DNA of 7,866 nucleotides from an uncultured Oscillospiraceae bacterium (GTDB lineage Bacteria; Bacillota; Clostridia; Oscillospirales; Oscillospiraceae): assembly GCA_937915075.1 (NCBI GenBank), contig CALDMA010000387.1, forward strand, positions 1-7,866. The letters run 5' to 3'. Within the stretch, counting starts at the first letter, position 1, and each line of letters begins with the position of its first letter. The notes beneath the pieces are model-generated. The model was not told the DNA's origin, did not search any database, and was given only the letters and a program-made list of their open reading frames with translations. Shown here one piece after another: positions 1 through 6,589 of the stretch. The translations under genes were made by a program, and so were the position numbers.

Positions 1-95
1 ATCGGCGTGCCGTAGTTGGGCAGGCTGTCCGCCGGCTCGGGATTCGTCGCGGCGAACGGTGCCCACTGGAGCATTCTCGCGCCATACTGAGGCAT
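1..95 (-). CDS. Probable major tail (tube) protein, N-terminal fragment cut by window edge
   Basis: Only the first 31 codons are present. The frame opens at an ATG at 95 behind an excellent AGGAGGG (110-104, 8-base spacer), just past the gp10-like stop at 111. The visible protein starts MPQYGARMLQWAPF and continues through a Pro/Asp-rich stretch to LPNYGTP. A short N-terminal strand followed by an 'LPNYG' segment is how I remember the major tail proteins of Gram-positive siphophages. The position directly after the gp10-like gene is where the major tail gene normally sits. If right, the product polymerises into the tail tube around the DNA channel. The call rests on synteny and a short N-terminus, so the family is likely but not proven. 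Confidence 0.6.
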   Translation of the reverse strand, partial: MPQYGARMLQWAPFAATNPEPADSLPNYGTP

Positions 96-110
96 ATCGT
101 GTGCCCTCCT

Positions 111-632
111 TTACAGATTTTTGGATTCGAGGAATTTGTTGTAAACTGCGGCCTGCGCCGCCGTGGTTGCCGCCGCACTCTTCTCGTTGGCGTTCTGCAT
201 CCAGTGCTTGGCCGGAATGTTGCGCCGTGGCGCGCCGTATTCATGGATGAAACCCACCTCGCTGCTGGAGGTGGCCTTCTGGTCGCCGCCGACGGTGTAG
301 GTCCGGCCATGCTTGGAGTTTTTGTACGTCTTAGTTCTGAGCCTGCGGTTATATTGACCGTGCTTGCCGGTGGGATAGATCAGGACATAGCGGCTCGGGC
401 CATCGGCGAACGTTGCGTGGAGCTTTTTATGGAGCTTGATGCTGTCCACCAGGTGCGGGCCGTTGCTCTCGTTGTCATACAAACCGAGCGCAAGAAGCTC
501 ATCCTTCTGTGCCTTGATCACGACCTCGCTGCCGGCTTCGAGGATCTCGTCGATGACCTCGCCTGGCAGCTCGGCGACCTGCTGCATGGAAAGCATAAAA
601 TCACCGAGTCCGTCCACGGAGAATGTCGCCAT
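111..632 (-). CDS. HK97 gp10-like neck/tail completion protein
   Basis: This is a 173-residue protein starting MATFSVDGLGDF. The open frame extends 86 codons further upstream, but that extension is an Arg/Gly-rich shadow of the preceding gene, so the ATG at 632 is chosen. Its A is also the last base of the preceding TGA, giving a TGATG coupling. The family signature is in the C-terminal third: a Glu-Tyr-Gly segment (HEYGAPRRNIPAKHWM, about residues 131-146) followed by an Ala-rich helix, matching the 'E-Y-G...R-x-I-P-A...W-M' pattern of HK97 gp10/lambda Z-like proteins. The basic stretch GQYNRRLRTKTYKNSKHGR precedes it. Members of this family act at the head-tail joint or tail tip completion. 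The family call is good; the exact neck position is inferred. Confidence 0.82.
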   Translation of the reverse strand: MATFSVDGLGDFMLSMQQVAELPGEVIDEILEAGSEVVIKAQKDELLALGLYDNESNGPHLVDSIKLHKKLHATFADGPSRYVLIYPTGKHGQYNRRLRTKTYKNSKHGRTYTVGGDQKATSSSEVGFIHEYGAPRRNIPAKHWMQNANEKSAAATTAAQAAVYNKFLESKNL

Positions 633-946
633 CACAGCACCTCCAGCTGCACGATCGCGCGCATGGCGGCGTAGTCCGGGTCGTAGCTGACGTCCTCCAC
701 GCTGTATGGCGTGTCGCCCGCCGTAAGCGCCGCCTTGACGTCCGCGAGCAGCGTGTCGCCGTCGGACTGCCAGCAGATGTCCAGCTGCACGCGCTGAACC
801 TCCAGCAGCACGGCGTTGTCCGCGATCACGCCGACCGTGCTGTAGGGACTGAGCACGACGAAGCGCTTCGCGCCCGCCGGTGCCTCCCACTCATAGACGG
901 CGTCGCAGACCGCCTCAAGTGCCGTCTTCAGCTCGGAGTATGTCAT
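632..946 (-). CDS. Tail terminator / tail completion-like protein
   Basis: This 104-residue protein starts MTYSELKTALEAVCDAVYEW. Its ATG at 946 lies inside the end of the head closure gene (32-base overlap), with a GGAGGG (957-952) five bases upstream that supports this start. The fold pattern resembles small tail terminator proteins: an N-terminal helix, a 'P-x-G-A-K-R-F-V-V' strand, an 'A-D-N...V-Q-R-V-Q-L-D' strand pair (about residues 43-57), then a helix with 'L-L-A-D-V-K-A-A-L' and a late 'Y-S-V-E-D-V-S-Y-D-P-D'. Such proteins cap the tail tube and set where it docks to the head. Sequence identity in this family is low, so the call rests on this pattern and neighbourhood. It precedes the gp10-like gene, whereas the reverse order is more usual in lambda- and HK97-like maps. 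Confidence 0.62.
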   Translation of the reverse strand: MTYSELKTALEAVCDAVYEWEAPAGAKRFVVLSPYSTVGVIADNAVLLEVQRVQLDICWQSDGDTLLADVKAALTAGDTPYSVEDVSYDPDYAAMRAIVQLEVL

Positions 947-1256
947 AGCTGCCCTCCATTCTCCGCAGGCTCAGCGTCGTCACGGCGAGGCCATCCTCGT
1001 CCAGCCCGTGCTGCGCCTGCTCAATGCGGTAGACGTGCCCGTCCTCCGGGATGGCGTACTGCGTCGCCGTGAGCGCCTCGCCGAACGGCACGCGCACCAT
1101 GCGGTCGATGCGGCTGCCGGCCTGCACGCTCTCCCAGTAGCGCCGGTGGTAGACCTCCAGCTCCGCGTAGAGGTGTCCGGAGTTCTCGGTCAGTTTCCCG
1201 CCGCGTTGTGTGCCGTCCTTGAGGTCGTAGACGGTCAGGAAGTGGTCGTAGGTCAT
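915..1256 (-). CDS. Head closure / head-tail adaptor protein
   Basis: This 113-residue protein starts MTYDHFLTVYDL. Its ATG at 1256 overlaps the connector stop by four bases (ATGA), which is typical of translational coupling. It is mostly beta-strand in pattern: 'T-V-Y-D', 'H-L-Y-A-E-L-E-V-Y-H-R-R-Y-W-E-S', 'R-M-V-R-V-P-F' and a late 'G-H-V-Y-R-I-E-Q-A-Q-H-G-L-D...L-A-V-T-T-L-S-L-R-R' segment. The last resembles the 'Y-x-I-x-x-V...T-x-L-x-L' ending of siphovirus head-tail adaptors (SPP1 gp16 / HK97 gp7-type). These form the ring below the connector that plugs DNA in the filled head. Its length is usual for the family. The assignment rests on length, strand pattern and position. Confidence 0.72.
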   Translation of the reverse strand: MTYDHFLTVYDLKDGTQRGGKLTENSGHLYAELEVYHRRYWESVQAGSRIDRMVRVPFGEALTATQYAIPEDGHVYRIEQAQHGLDEDGLAVTTLSLRRMEGSYDILRAEDGT

Positions 1257-1534
1257 GCGTCCACCGCCTTCGGCGTTACCTTGTGGTCATTGATCGCCTG
1301 ACGGAGCATCGGCGGCATCGGATCGCTGCCGGCGCGCTTTCGGTAGAGCCACGCGGCGTGCATCACGAGCAGGTTAAGATCGTCCCCGTCTTCCATGTCG
1401 ATCGTGATGCCCATTTTCGCGATAGCCTTCTCTGCGGCCTTGAGCTTGCTTTCCAGCAGGTCCGACACCGGGCCGGAGACCGTGTACAAACCGAGATCCG
1501 CTTTCAGCAGCGCGAGAGCGTATTCATAGGTCAT
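1253..1534 (-). CDS. HK97 gp6-like head-tail connector protein
   Basis: This 93-residue, mainly helical protein starts MTYEYALALLKADLGL. Its ATG at 1534 has an AAAGGAG (1547-1541) six bases upstream. The central block 'D-L-N-L-L-V-M-H-A-A-W-L-Y-R-K-R-A-G' (about residues 52-69) is typical of gp6-like connectors, in which an aliphatic/aromatic helix with a 'Y-R-x-R' turn precedes a Pro-rich loop. The C-terminal 'P-P-M-L-R-Q-A-I-N-D-H-K-V' continues that pattern. These proteins form a ring under the portal and begin the neck. It follows the capsid gene after a 66-base gap that carries a long hairpin (1551-1588), the only sizeable break between capsid and the neck genes. Confidence 0.75.
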   Translation of the reverse strand: MTYEYALALLKADLGLYTVSGPVSDLLESKLKAAEKAIAKMGITIDMEDGDDLNLLVMHAAWLYRKRAGSDPMPPMLRQAINDHKVTPKAVDA

Positions 1535-1550
1535 GCGTTGCTCCTTTCCG

Positions 1551-1588
1551 CGCGCATTTCCGTGCCCGAATCGGGCACGGAAAGCGCG
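1551..1588. repeat. Long near-perfect inverted repeat between capsid and connector genes
   Basis: The arms TTTCCGTGCCCGA (1557-1569) and TCGGGCACGGAAA (1571-1583) are perfect complements around a single base at 1570. Skipping one A at 1556, five more base pairs (1551-1555 with 1584-1588) extend the stem to 18 bp. On the minus strand it starts 12 bases after the capsid stop and ends only a few bases before the connector's ribosome binding site. No T-run follows it, so it is not a classic intrinsic terminator. Possible roles are an mRNA 3'-end stabiliser or processing site that sets the capsid to connector ratio, or a dispersed palindrome. Its core is repeated at 7374-7390. Confidence 0.85.
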
Positions 1589-1600
1589 TGTGTATTATGC

Positions 1601-2944
1601 TCAGGCGGAGGCCTTCTTTGCGGTTACGACCACAAAGCCGTTTTTCACGGTTACGTCCACGTCGGCCGTGACCTCGCCGCGGACGGTGAGCAGGCCCTCG
1701 GCGAACTTGTAGCCCTCGTTGACCTCGACCTCGAAGCCGCCCCACAGCGCCAGCTCGGCGCACTGAGGATTGCCGTAAAACATGTGCTTGGTGGCGGTGG
1801 TGGTGAGCGTTGCGGTGGACAGCGCGGTCAGATCCTTGCTCAGGCAGTAGCGGCAGGAGAGGCCGTTGTTGTCCTTGATGATGCCGGTCGAGGGATTCGC
1901 CGCATCCGGGGTGATGGAGTAGACCGGCAGATACTCGTTCTTGCCGCGGATGGCAGCGAAGGCGAGCAGATCGGCCTTGTTGAGATACAGGCAGGCGGAG
2001 CCCTCCACGCCCTCATCGCCGCCGTAGGCGAGAATGATGTTGCTCAGCAGTTTCTCATCGAAGAGCACGCTGCCCTTGGTCGCGCTCTTGTCGGCCTCCA
2101 GCGCGTGCGCGGTGTTGAGGGTGCTCGCGAGGATGGCGTTGGCGGCCACCGCGTTCAGCTTGCGGCGCAGGGCTCGGCGCGCGCTCTCGCGGACCTTCTC
2201 CTCGTAGTTGAGGGGGCTCTGCTTGCGGATCTCCTTGGAGACGTAGCCGACCGTGCCGTAGTTGGTCGGCGTAAAGGTGACGGAGTCAAAGGTCGGTTCG
2301 CTCTCGGTGGGAGCGCTGCCCTCGGTGATGGCGGCAGCGTCTGCCGCGTCGCCGGTCATCAGCGCGACCTTGTAGCCGGTCATGCCGGTGCAGTCGGTGA
2401 CCTTGAGCATATCGACCAGCGCGGACACGCCGCCGATGGCGTCGTTGATACCGCTGACGCCGGTGGGGCCGACCACGCCGTCGGAGCCGGTCGTCACGGC
2501 GGCGCGCAGCAGGCTGCGGATGTCGGTGTAGGTGTGGCGGCCGGACTTCTGGAAGGCCTCGGCGTCACGCAGTTCCATGTGATTCATACGGTTCTCTCCT
2601 CTCTGGCGGCTCGCGCCTGCGGGAGCGGCGCTGCGCTCCTCGCGGTTGTTATTGTTCATCGCCTCGGCCTGCGCGGCCTCGGCTTCGGTGAGCTGGGTGC
2701 GCAGCTCGGCGATCTCGCCTTCCAGGCGGCTGCGCTGCTCGCTCGCCTCGTTCTGCTCGGCCTCGAGCGCGGTCACAGATTCCTCCACGGCGCTGCGCTC
2801 CTCGTCGGTCTCGGCAGCCTCAATGGCATCGGCGAGGTCGGCTTCGCGCGTCTGGAACTCCGCATCTCTCGCGCGCAGAGCCTCCAGCTCAGCCTCCTTG
2901 TCGCGGATCTGCTTGGCCAGCAGAATGGTTCTCAGCTTCGACAT
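1601..2944 (-). CDS. HK97-fold major capsid protein with N-terminal scaffold (delta) domain
   Basis: The chosen product has 447 residues from the ATG at 2944 (MSKLRTILLAKQI), with AGAGG (2957-2953) eight bases upstream. The frame could extend 11 codons to 2977, but that has no better start. Residues about 9-96 are a Glu/Ala/Arg-rich coiled coil, like the delta domain that acts as an in-built scaffold. A low-complexity linker (NNNNREERSAAPAGASRQRGENR, about 97-119, given here by its ends and basic residues) leads to the shell-forming part beginning MNHMELRDAEAF. The shell part shows 'G-Y-V-S-K-E-I-R-K-Q-S', a C-terminal 'G-G-F-E-V-E-V-N-E' segment and a terminal beta strand, as in HK97-like capsids. 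The protease encoded just upstream should remove the delta domain near residue 119. Overlap with the protease gene is 13 bases. Confidence 0.93.
   Translation of the reverse strand: MSKLRTILLAKQIRDKEAELEALRARDAEFQTREADLADAIEAAETDEERSAVEESVTALEAEQNEASEQRSRLEGEIAELRTQLTEAEAAQAEAMNNNNREERSAAPAGASRQRGENRMNHMELRDAEAFQKSGRHTYTDIRSLLRAAVTTGSDGVVGPTGVSGINDAIGGVSALVDMLKVTDCTGMTGYKVALMTGDAADAAAITEGSAPTESEPTFDSVTFTPTNYGTVGYVSKEIRKQSPLNYEEKVRESARRALRRKLNAVAANAILASTLNTAHALEADKSATKGSVLFDEKLLSNIILAYGGDEGVEGSACLYLNKADLLAFAAIRGKNEYLPVYSITPDAANPSTGIIKDNNGLSCRYCLSKDLTALSTATLTTTATKHMFYGNPQCAELALWGGFEVEVNEGYKFAEGLLTVRGEVTADVDVTVKNGFVVVTAKKASA
2585..2600 (-). promoter_or_regulatory. Possible internal ribosome binding site and start for a delta-less capsid protein
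   Basis: Inside the capsid gene, in frame, an AGGAGAG (2600-2594) lies six bases before an ATG (2587-2585, capsid Met120). The spacing and strength match or exceed the ribosome binding site of the capsid gene's own start. Initiation here would give a 328-residue shell protein lacking the coiled-coil domain, starting at about the place where the protease is expected to cut. The site may be chance, because Arg-Gly-Glu in the linker can be coded this way. Confidence 0.3.
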
Positions 2945-3555
2945 TTGTTGATCCTCTCTTTCATTTTCGTTTTCCACAGCTCGCTCTCGCGTCTGCGGAT
3001 GGTGTCAAGGTCGTTCTTCCTGGCTTCTACGGACGTCTCCGCATAAGCGGGGAAGGTGCATACGCTGACCTCGTAGAGAACGACGTCCTTGATGATCCAC
3101 CGGACGCTGCCGTCCTGGTTTTCAACAAATTCCTCGCTCTTGATATCAAAACCGAACGAGCACTGGCTGACGTCACCCCGCTGGACGCGGGCGTAGAGGT
3201 TCATGGCGTCGGTGTCCTGCTCGTTGATTTGGATCGTGCCGTAAAGGCCGTGCGCGTCCTCGCGCAGCGTGAGCGTGCCGGCCGTGGTGCGTCCGAGCAC
3301 CAGCGTGGTGTCGTGGTTGGCGAGCGCGCGCACATCGCACTCCCCGTAGTCGCCTGCGAGAGACTTCGCGAACGCGCCGGGGGCGACCTGTTCCGTCGCG
3401 CCGGGCCACAGGGGATAGTCCGAGTTGAATACGGAGAAGTAGCCCTCGATCACTGGACCCTCGCCGTCCTTTGCCGCGCGTGTCTGGAACTGCGCGCCGA
3501 TGCTGCGCACCTGCCGCAGCGAACGCGCGGCGCTGTCGATATCATTCTTCGGCAT
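2932..3555 (-). CDS. HK97-family prohead protease (peptidase U35)
   Basis: This 207-residue serine protease matures the prohead by removing the capsid delta domain. Family landmarks are in order: 'G-Y-F-S-V-F-N-S' (about 38-45); 'E-Q-V-A-P-G-A-F' (55-62); the catalytic His in 'A-L-A-N-H-D' (His81); the catalytic Ser in 'Q-C-S-F-G-F' (Ser133); and 'L-Y-E-V-S-V-C-T-F-P-A-Y' (160-171), whose Glu162 fits the third active-site position. The ATG at 3555 is preceded by AGGAGGG (3570-3564, 8-base spacer) and lies within the portal gene (14-base overlap). The C-terminus (from about 180) is a charged helix that overlaps the capsid start. Length is normal for the family and nothing appears to be missing. 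Confidence 0.95.
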   Translation of the reverse strand: MPKNDIDSAARSLRQVRSIGAQFQTRAAKDGEGPVIEGYFSVFNSDYPLWPGATEQVAPGAFAKSLAGDYGECDVRALANHDTTLVLGRTTAGTLTLREDAHGLYGTIQINEQDTDAMNLYARVQRGDVSQCSFGFDIKSEEFVENQDGSVRWIIKDVVLYEVSVCTFPAYAETSVEARKNDLDTIRRRESELWKTKMKERINKCRS

Positions 3556-4720
3556 TCTTCTTGCCCTCCTTCAGTTTTTTCTGGTCGCCGATGCGGTCGG
3601 CAGGAATAAAGTTTTCGAGGATCACCAGCACGTCAAGCCCGTCCTTCGGCGGCAGCGACATCCAGTTGCGCACCTCGTTGCCGGTCATCAGACCGCGGAT
3701 ATAGAGATCGCTGCCGATCTCGCTGAGCTCCTTGAGGTCGTAGGCGTAGAGGGAGCGGGCGTTGAACTTGAAGTAGCGCTTGCTGCTCACCAGCAGCTTT
3801 TTTGTCAGCTCCTGCTCAATGACCTGCGCCAGCGGCAGCAGGACGGAGGAGACAAAGGTGTTGTACTCGTCCTTGTCGTAATCGCCTACGCCCACCATGA
3901 AACCGGGCACGCCGAAGATGGCGGCGACGTTCCGCTTGTCCAGCTCCACGCCGTCACGGACGGCGAGGTCGGTCAGGCTCAGCGGCTTGACCTGCGAAAC
4001 GGTCATGAGATCGGATGGAATGATGAGCGGCGCGCTCGGGTCCTTTCGCGTGAGGAAACGCCGGATAAAGTTGTCGCGCTTTTCGTCGTCGCTCAGGTCG
4101 GCGTCCGAACTGACCGACACGATGACCGGCGGCTTGTACTCACTGCTCATGTATGCCTTCTTCGTCGCCGCCGTCTGGGCGATGCTGTCCACGATATCGC
4201 CGAGCTGCACGCGCGTCCCCACGCCCTGCCAGGGATAGCGCGCATCGGGGCGCAGGCGGAAGTGCAACACCTCGTCCGGCTCGAAGGCCATGCCCTGCCA
4301 CACGATCTCGTAGGGACTGCCGTCCGGCCGGCGCTGGGCGTAAGCCGTCGGCATCGGCCACAGATCGGTGAGCAGGCCGTCCCGCGTCACCGGCAGCACG
4401 AAGGCATTGCCCTCGGTGAGCAGCGTGCTCACGATCCAGCCGATGAGCGTCTGGCGCGTACCGAGGCTCCACGGAGCCACGTCCACCTTCCGCGCCAGCT
4501 CGTCCTTCACGCGCACGTCGCCGTTCTTCGCGTTCTCCATCAGGTGGATGGTCATGGAGGCGATCATGTCGCTGATGCGCCAGACCGCTGCGGCGACCTC
4601 CGGCGCGTCCGAAAGGCGGGGATAGCCGCCCGGACAGATCACGCCGGGCGAGGAGAGCGTCAGGCCGACCATCGAGGCCGACCGTTTCTTGAAGCGCTTC
4701 GTCAAATTCTCAAAAATCAT
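3542..4720 (-). CDS. HK97-family phage portal protein
   Basis: This 392-residue protein forms the dodecameric DNA channel at the unique head vertex and is the docking site for the terminase. Family features include 'A-A-V-W-R-I-S-D-M-I-A-S-M' near the N-terminus, 'L-L-T-E-G-N-A-F-V', 'Y-E-I-V-W-Q-G-M-A-F-E-P-D-E-V-L-H-F-R', the clip/stem region 'K-R-N-V-A-A-I-F-G-V-P-G-F-M-V-G' and the late 'L-Y-I-R-G-L-M-T-G-N-E-V-R-N-W-M-S-L-P-P' motif. The frame is open up to a GTG at 4792, but those 24 codons run through a terminator-like hairpin. The start is therefore taken at 4720, six bases after AAAGGAG (4733-4727); an ATG at 4723 is next to it. The C-terminus is Lys-rich and overlaps the protease start. 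Confidence 0.94.
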   Translation of the reverse strand: MIFENLTKRFKKRSASMVGLTLSSPGVICPGGYPRLSDAPEVAAAVWRISDMIASMTIHLMENAKNGDVRVKDELARKVDVAPWSLGTRQTLIGWIVSTLLTEGNAFVLPVTRDGLLTDLWPMPTAYAQRRPDGSPYEIVWQGMAFEPDEVLHFRLRPDARYPWQGVGTRVQLGDIVDSIAQTAATKKAYMSSEYKPPVIVSVSSDADLSDDEKRDNFIRRFLTRKDPSAPLIIPSDLMTVSQVKPLSLTDLAVRDGVELDKRNVAAIFGVPGFMVGVGDYDKDEYNTFVSSVLLPLAQVIEQELTKKLLVSSKRYFKFNARSLYAYDLKELSEIGSDLYIRGLMTGNEVRNWMSLPPKDGLDVLVILENFIPADRIGDQKKLKEGKKNAEE

Positions 4721-4738
4721 CATCAGCTCCTTTGCGGG

Positions 4739-4781
4739 AAAATAGAAAAGCCCCGTGTCCTTACAGTGAAGGACACGGGGC
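4739..4781 (-). terminator. Rho-independent terminator-like hairpin between large terminase and portal
   Basis: On the minus strand the perfect 13-bp arms GCCCCGTGTCCTT (4781-4769) and AAGGACACGGGGC (4762-4750) enclose a six-base loop. The hairpin is followed immediately by TTTTCTATTTT (4749-4739). It begins 14 bases after the large terminase stop and ends about six bases before the portal ribosome binding site. The plus strand lacks a T-run after the hairpin, so it points along the phage operon. Seen: stem, loop and T-rich tail. Inferred: partial or conditional termination that would separate terminase expression from head genes. Confidence 0.78.
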
Positions 4782-4795
4782 ATCATGGCCACAGG

Positions 4796-6589
4796 TCAGG
4801 TATTCGGTTTGCCGCTCTCAAACCAGCGCGACGCATTCGCGCGCTTTTCAGTGTCGATGAGCATCCGGATCGTCCCGAACACCGCCGCGTCGAACACGTC
4901 GATGCGGGAGGTGTCGTTGATCTTTTCATATTGTACCGCATCATCGACTTTTTCGCAAGCCCTAATATTTCCGGCGCAGTATTCAAACGGTTCCGCGCCG
5001 CAGTAGTACAGGCAGCCGATCTTCATCTTGTGCTCAATGTAGCGGAAGCCCTCGCTTTTCGCGAGGTAGAGCTGCGGCTGGTCCACCACCGTGAAGCCCG
5101 CTTTCTTCATCGCCGTGTAGTAGGGCCGCGCAAATTTTCGGTCATGGCCGACCTTCCGGATGCGGAAGCCCTCACTCTGCCACTTCTTAAACTGCTTCAC
5201 CGGCTCAGTCGGATCCATGCTGCTCTCGTTCGGCATATCAAGCCAGCCATCGTCCTTCCAGCCGAAGAGCGGAATGTTATCCACATCGGCCTTTTCCGCC
5301 GCCGCCGTGCGCGGGAACCAGGCGTGCGGCACGATGACCAGCACGTCCTCACTCGGCGTCCAGCCCTCGCTCGCCGCCTTCGCCGCGGGGATCTCGCCCA
5401 CGATGGCGGCAGCCGTCAGATCGTGCAGCTTGGAAAGGTCCGCGCCGCCGTACCACGCCGACACGAGCCGCGTGAGCTCCTGCTGCGTCCAGTGATAGTG
5501 TGCGTCCGAGCGCCGGAAATCCGCTACGTCGAAGCACGCCTTGAAGCTCGACACGAACACATTGAGCGAGCGCGTGAGAAATTCCTTTCGCATCTGCGGG
5601 TCGTTCTGCGCCTGCAGGGCACTCGCCATCATGTCGCTCGGGCGGATGGTCACGCCCCAGCTGGGGTTCGCCTGCTCCTGCGCAAGCGGGCTGAGATAAT
5701 CGACCTCGCCCGTGTCCTTGTCCGGATCGGCGCGGGCAATCAGAACGAAGATGCGGTCTGCGTCCTCTCCGGTGATCTGTCCGCGCACGATCTTGGAGCA
5801 GTATTCCAGCCGCTGTGCGCAGAAGCCGGTGCCGTCGTCGCCCGCGGTCGTGGTCGCGGCGATGAGTTTATTGGAGTATGCCTTCGTCGCGTCCTTCAAG
5901 CGGCCATAGGGCACAGCGTTCCGGTAGAGCTCCAGCTCGTCGAGATGGACGAGGTTTGCGTTGAAGGCGTCAAAGATATCCGGCTTATAGGCAAGGGCGT
6001 CAAAGCTGATCTGTCCATCCCAGATCGCACCGGAGTAGCTGTGCCCGAGCGAGCTGTCCAGCACGCGCAGCCCATGTACCGCATCCTCGCGCACGGTGAG
6101 GCCGAGCCGGTGCAGGTTGTAGCCGAGGAAGCCGAAGCCCTCCATGTTCTGCTTCGCGCTGCCGGCCACGGTCTTGATCTTCGAGTAGCTTCGGCTGTAA
6201 GCGACGCCGAGCATCCAGATCTTTGCCGTCGTAAACGGCGTTTTGCCGTTCTTCCGCGCCAGCATGGAAAACTGTTCCTGGTAGCGCCGCAGCTCCGTCC
6301 CGGGCAGGAAAAAGCCGCACACGTTGTAAATGTCAAAGAGCTGCCAGGGCTGCAGGAGGAAGGGCGTGCCGCGCAGCGGCCGGCCGTCCAGGCTCTCGCC
6401 CTGCTGGTGGCAGAACAGCGTCTCGATGCCGTTAATCACAAACTCGGCAAGCTGTGTGCGAAACTCCCACTTGCCGCTTCGGCGGTCGTCGAGGTAGCGC
6501 CGCGCCGCCGCACGAAGATCCTCACAGGCGCGCTCGTTTGCTTCGGTCTGCTCCGCCCACTCGTTCACGATACGCTCATGCGTCGCCAT
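4796..6589 (-). CDS. terL: Phage terminase large subunit (Terminase_1 / HK97 gp2-like)
   Basis: This 597-residue packaging motor has an ATPase and a nuclease domain. The ATPase domain shows a Walker A-like 'A-R-K-N-G-K-T' (111-117), Walker B 'L-V-H-L-D-E-L-E' (213-220; Asp217, Glu218) and a coupling motif 'A-A-T-T-T-A-G' (244-250). The nuclease domain shows 'Y-G-G-A-D-L-S-K-L-H-D' (380-390, likely catalytic Asp384), 'G-H-D-R-K-F' (Asp483) and 'I-D-V-F-D-A-A' (Asp564, Asp567). The frame continues 49 codons upstream to 6736, but that part is a Trp/Arg-rich shadow of the small subunit. The ATG at 6589 has GGAGGG (6600-6595) five bases upstream, giving a 14-base overlap with the small subunit gene. 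Length and motif order are complete. Confidence 0.96.
   Translation of the reverse strand: MATHERIVNEWAEQTEANERACEDLRAAARRYLDDRRSGKWEFRTQLAEFVINGIETLFCHQQGESLDGRPLRGTPFLLQPWQLFDIYNVCGFFLPGTELRRYQEQFSMLARKNGKTPFTTAKIWMLGVAYSRSYSKIKTVAGSAKQNMEGFGFLGYNLHRLGLTVREDAVHGLRVLDSSLGHSYSGAIWDGQISFDALAYKPDIFDAFNANLVHLDELELYRNAVPYGRLKDATKAYSNKLIAATTTAGDDGTGFCAQRLEYCSKIVRGQITGEDADRIFVLIARADPDKDTGEVDYLSPLAQEQANPSWGVTIRPSDMMASALQAQNDPQMRKEFLTRSLNVFVSSFKACFDVADFRRSDAHYHWTQQELTRLVSAWYGGADLSKLHDLTAAAIVGEIPAAKAASEGWTPSEDVLVIVPHAWFPRTAAAEKADVDNIPLFGWKDDGWLDMPNESSMDPTEPVKQFKKWQSEGFRIRKVGHDRKFARPYYTAMKKAGFTVVDQPQLYLAKSEGFRYIEHKMKIGCLYYCGAEPFEYCAGNIRACEKVDDAVQYEKINDTSRIDVFDAAVFGTIRMLIDTEKRANASRWFESGKPNT

Noticed and set aside
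1551..1588. Intrinsic terminator after the capsid gene
   Set aside because: The hairpin is strong, but no T-run follows it on either strand; the minus-strand sequence after it is GC-rich and leads straight into a ribosome binding site.
1283..3046. Plus-strand open frame of 587 codons antisense to capsid and connector
   Set aside because: It is a Gly/Ala/Val/Arg/His-rich shadow that runs through the capsid gene and the 1551-1588 hairpin, with no ribosome binding site or family features.
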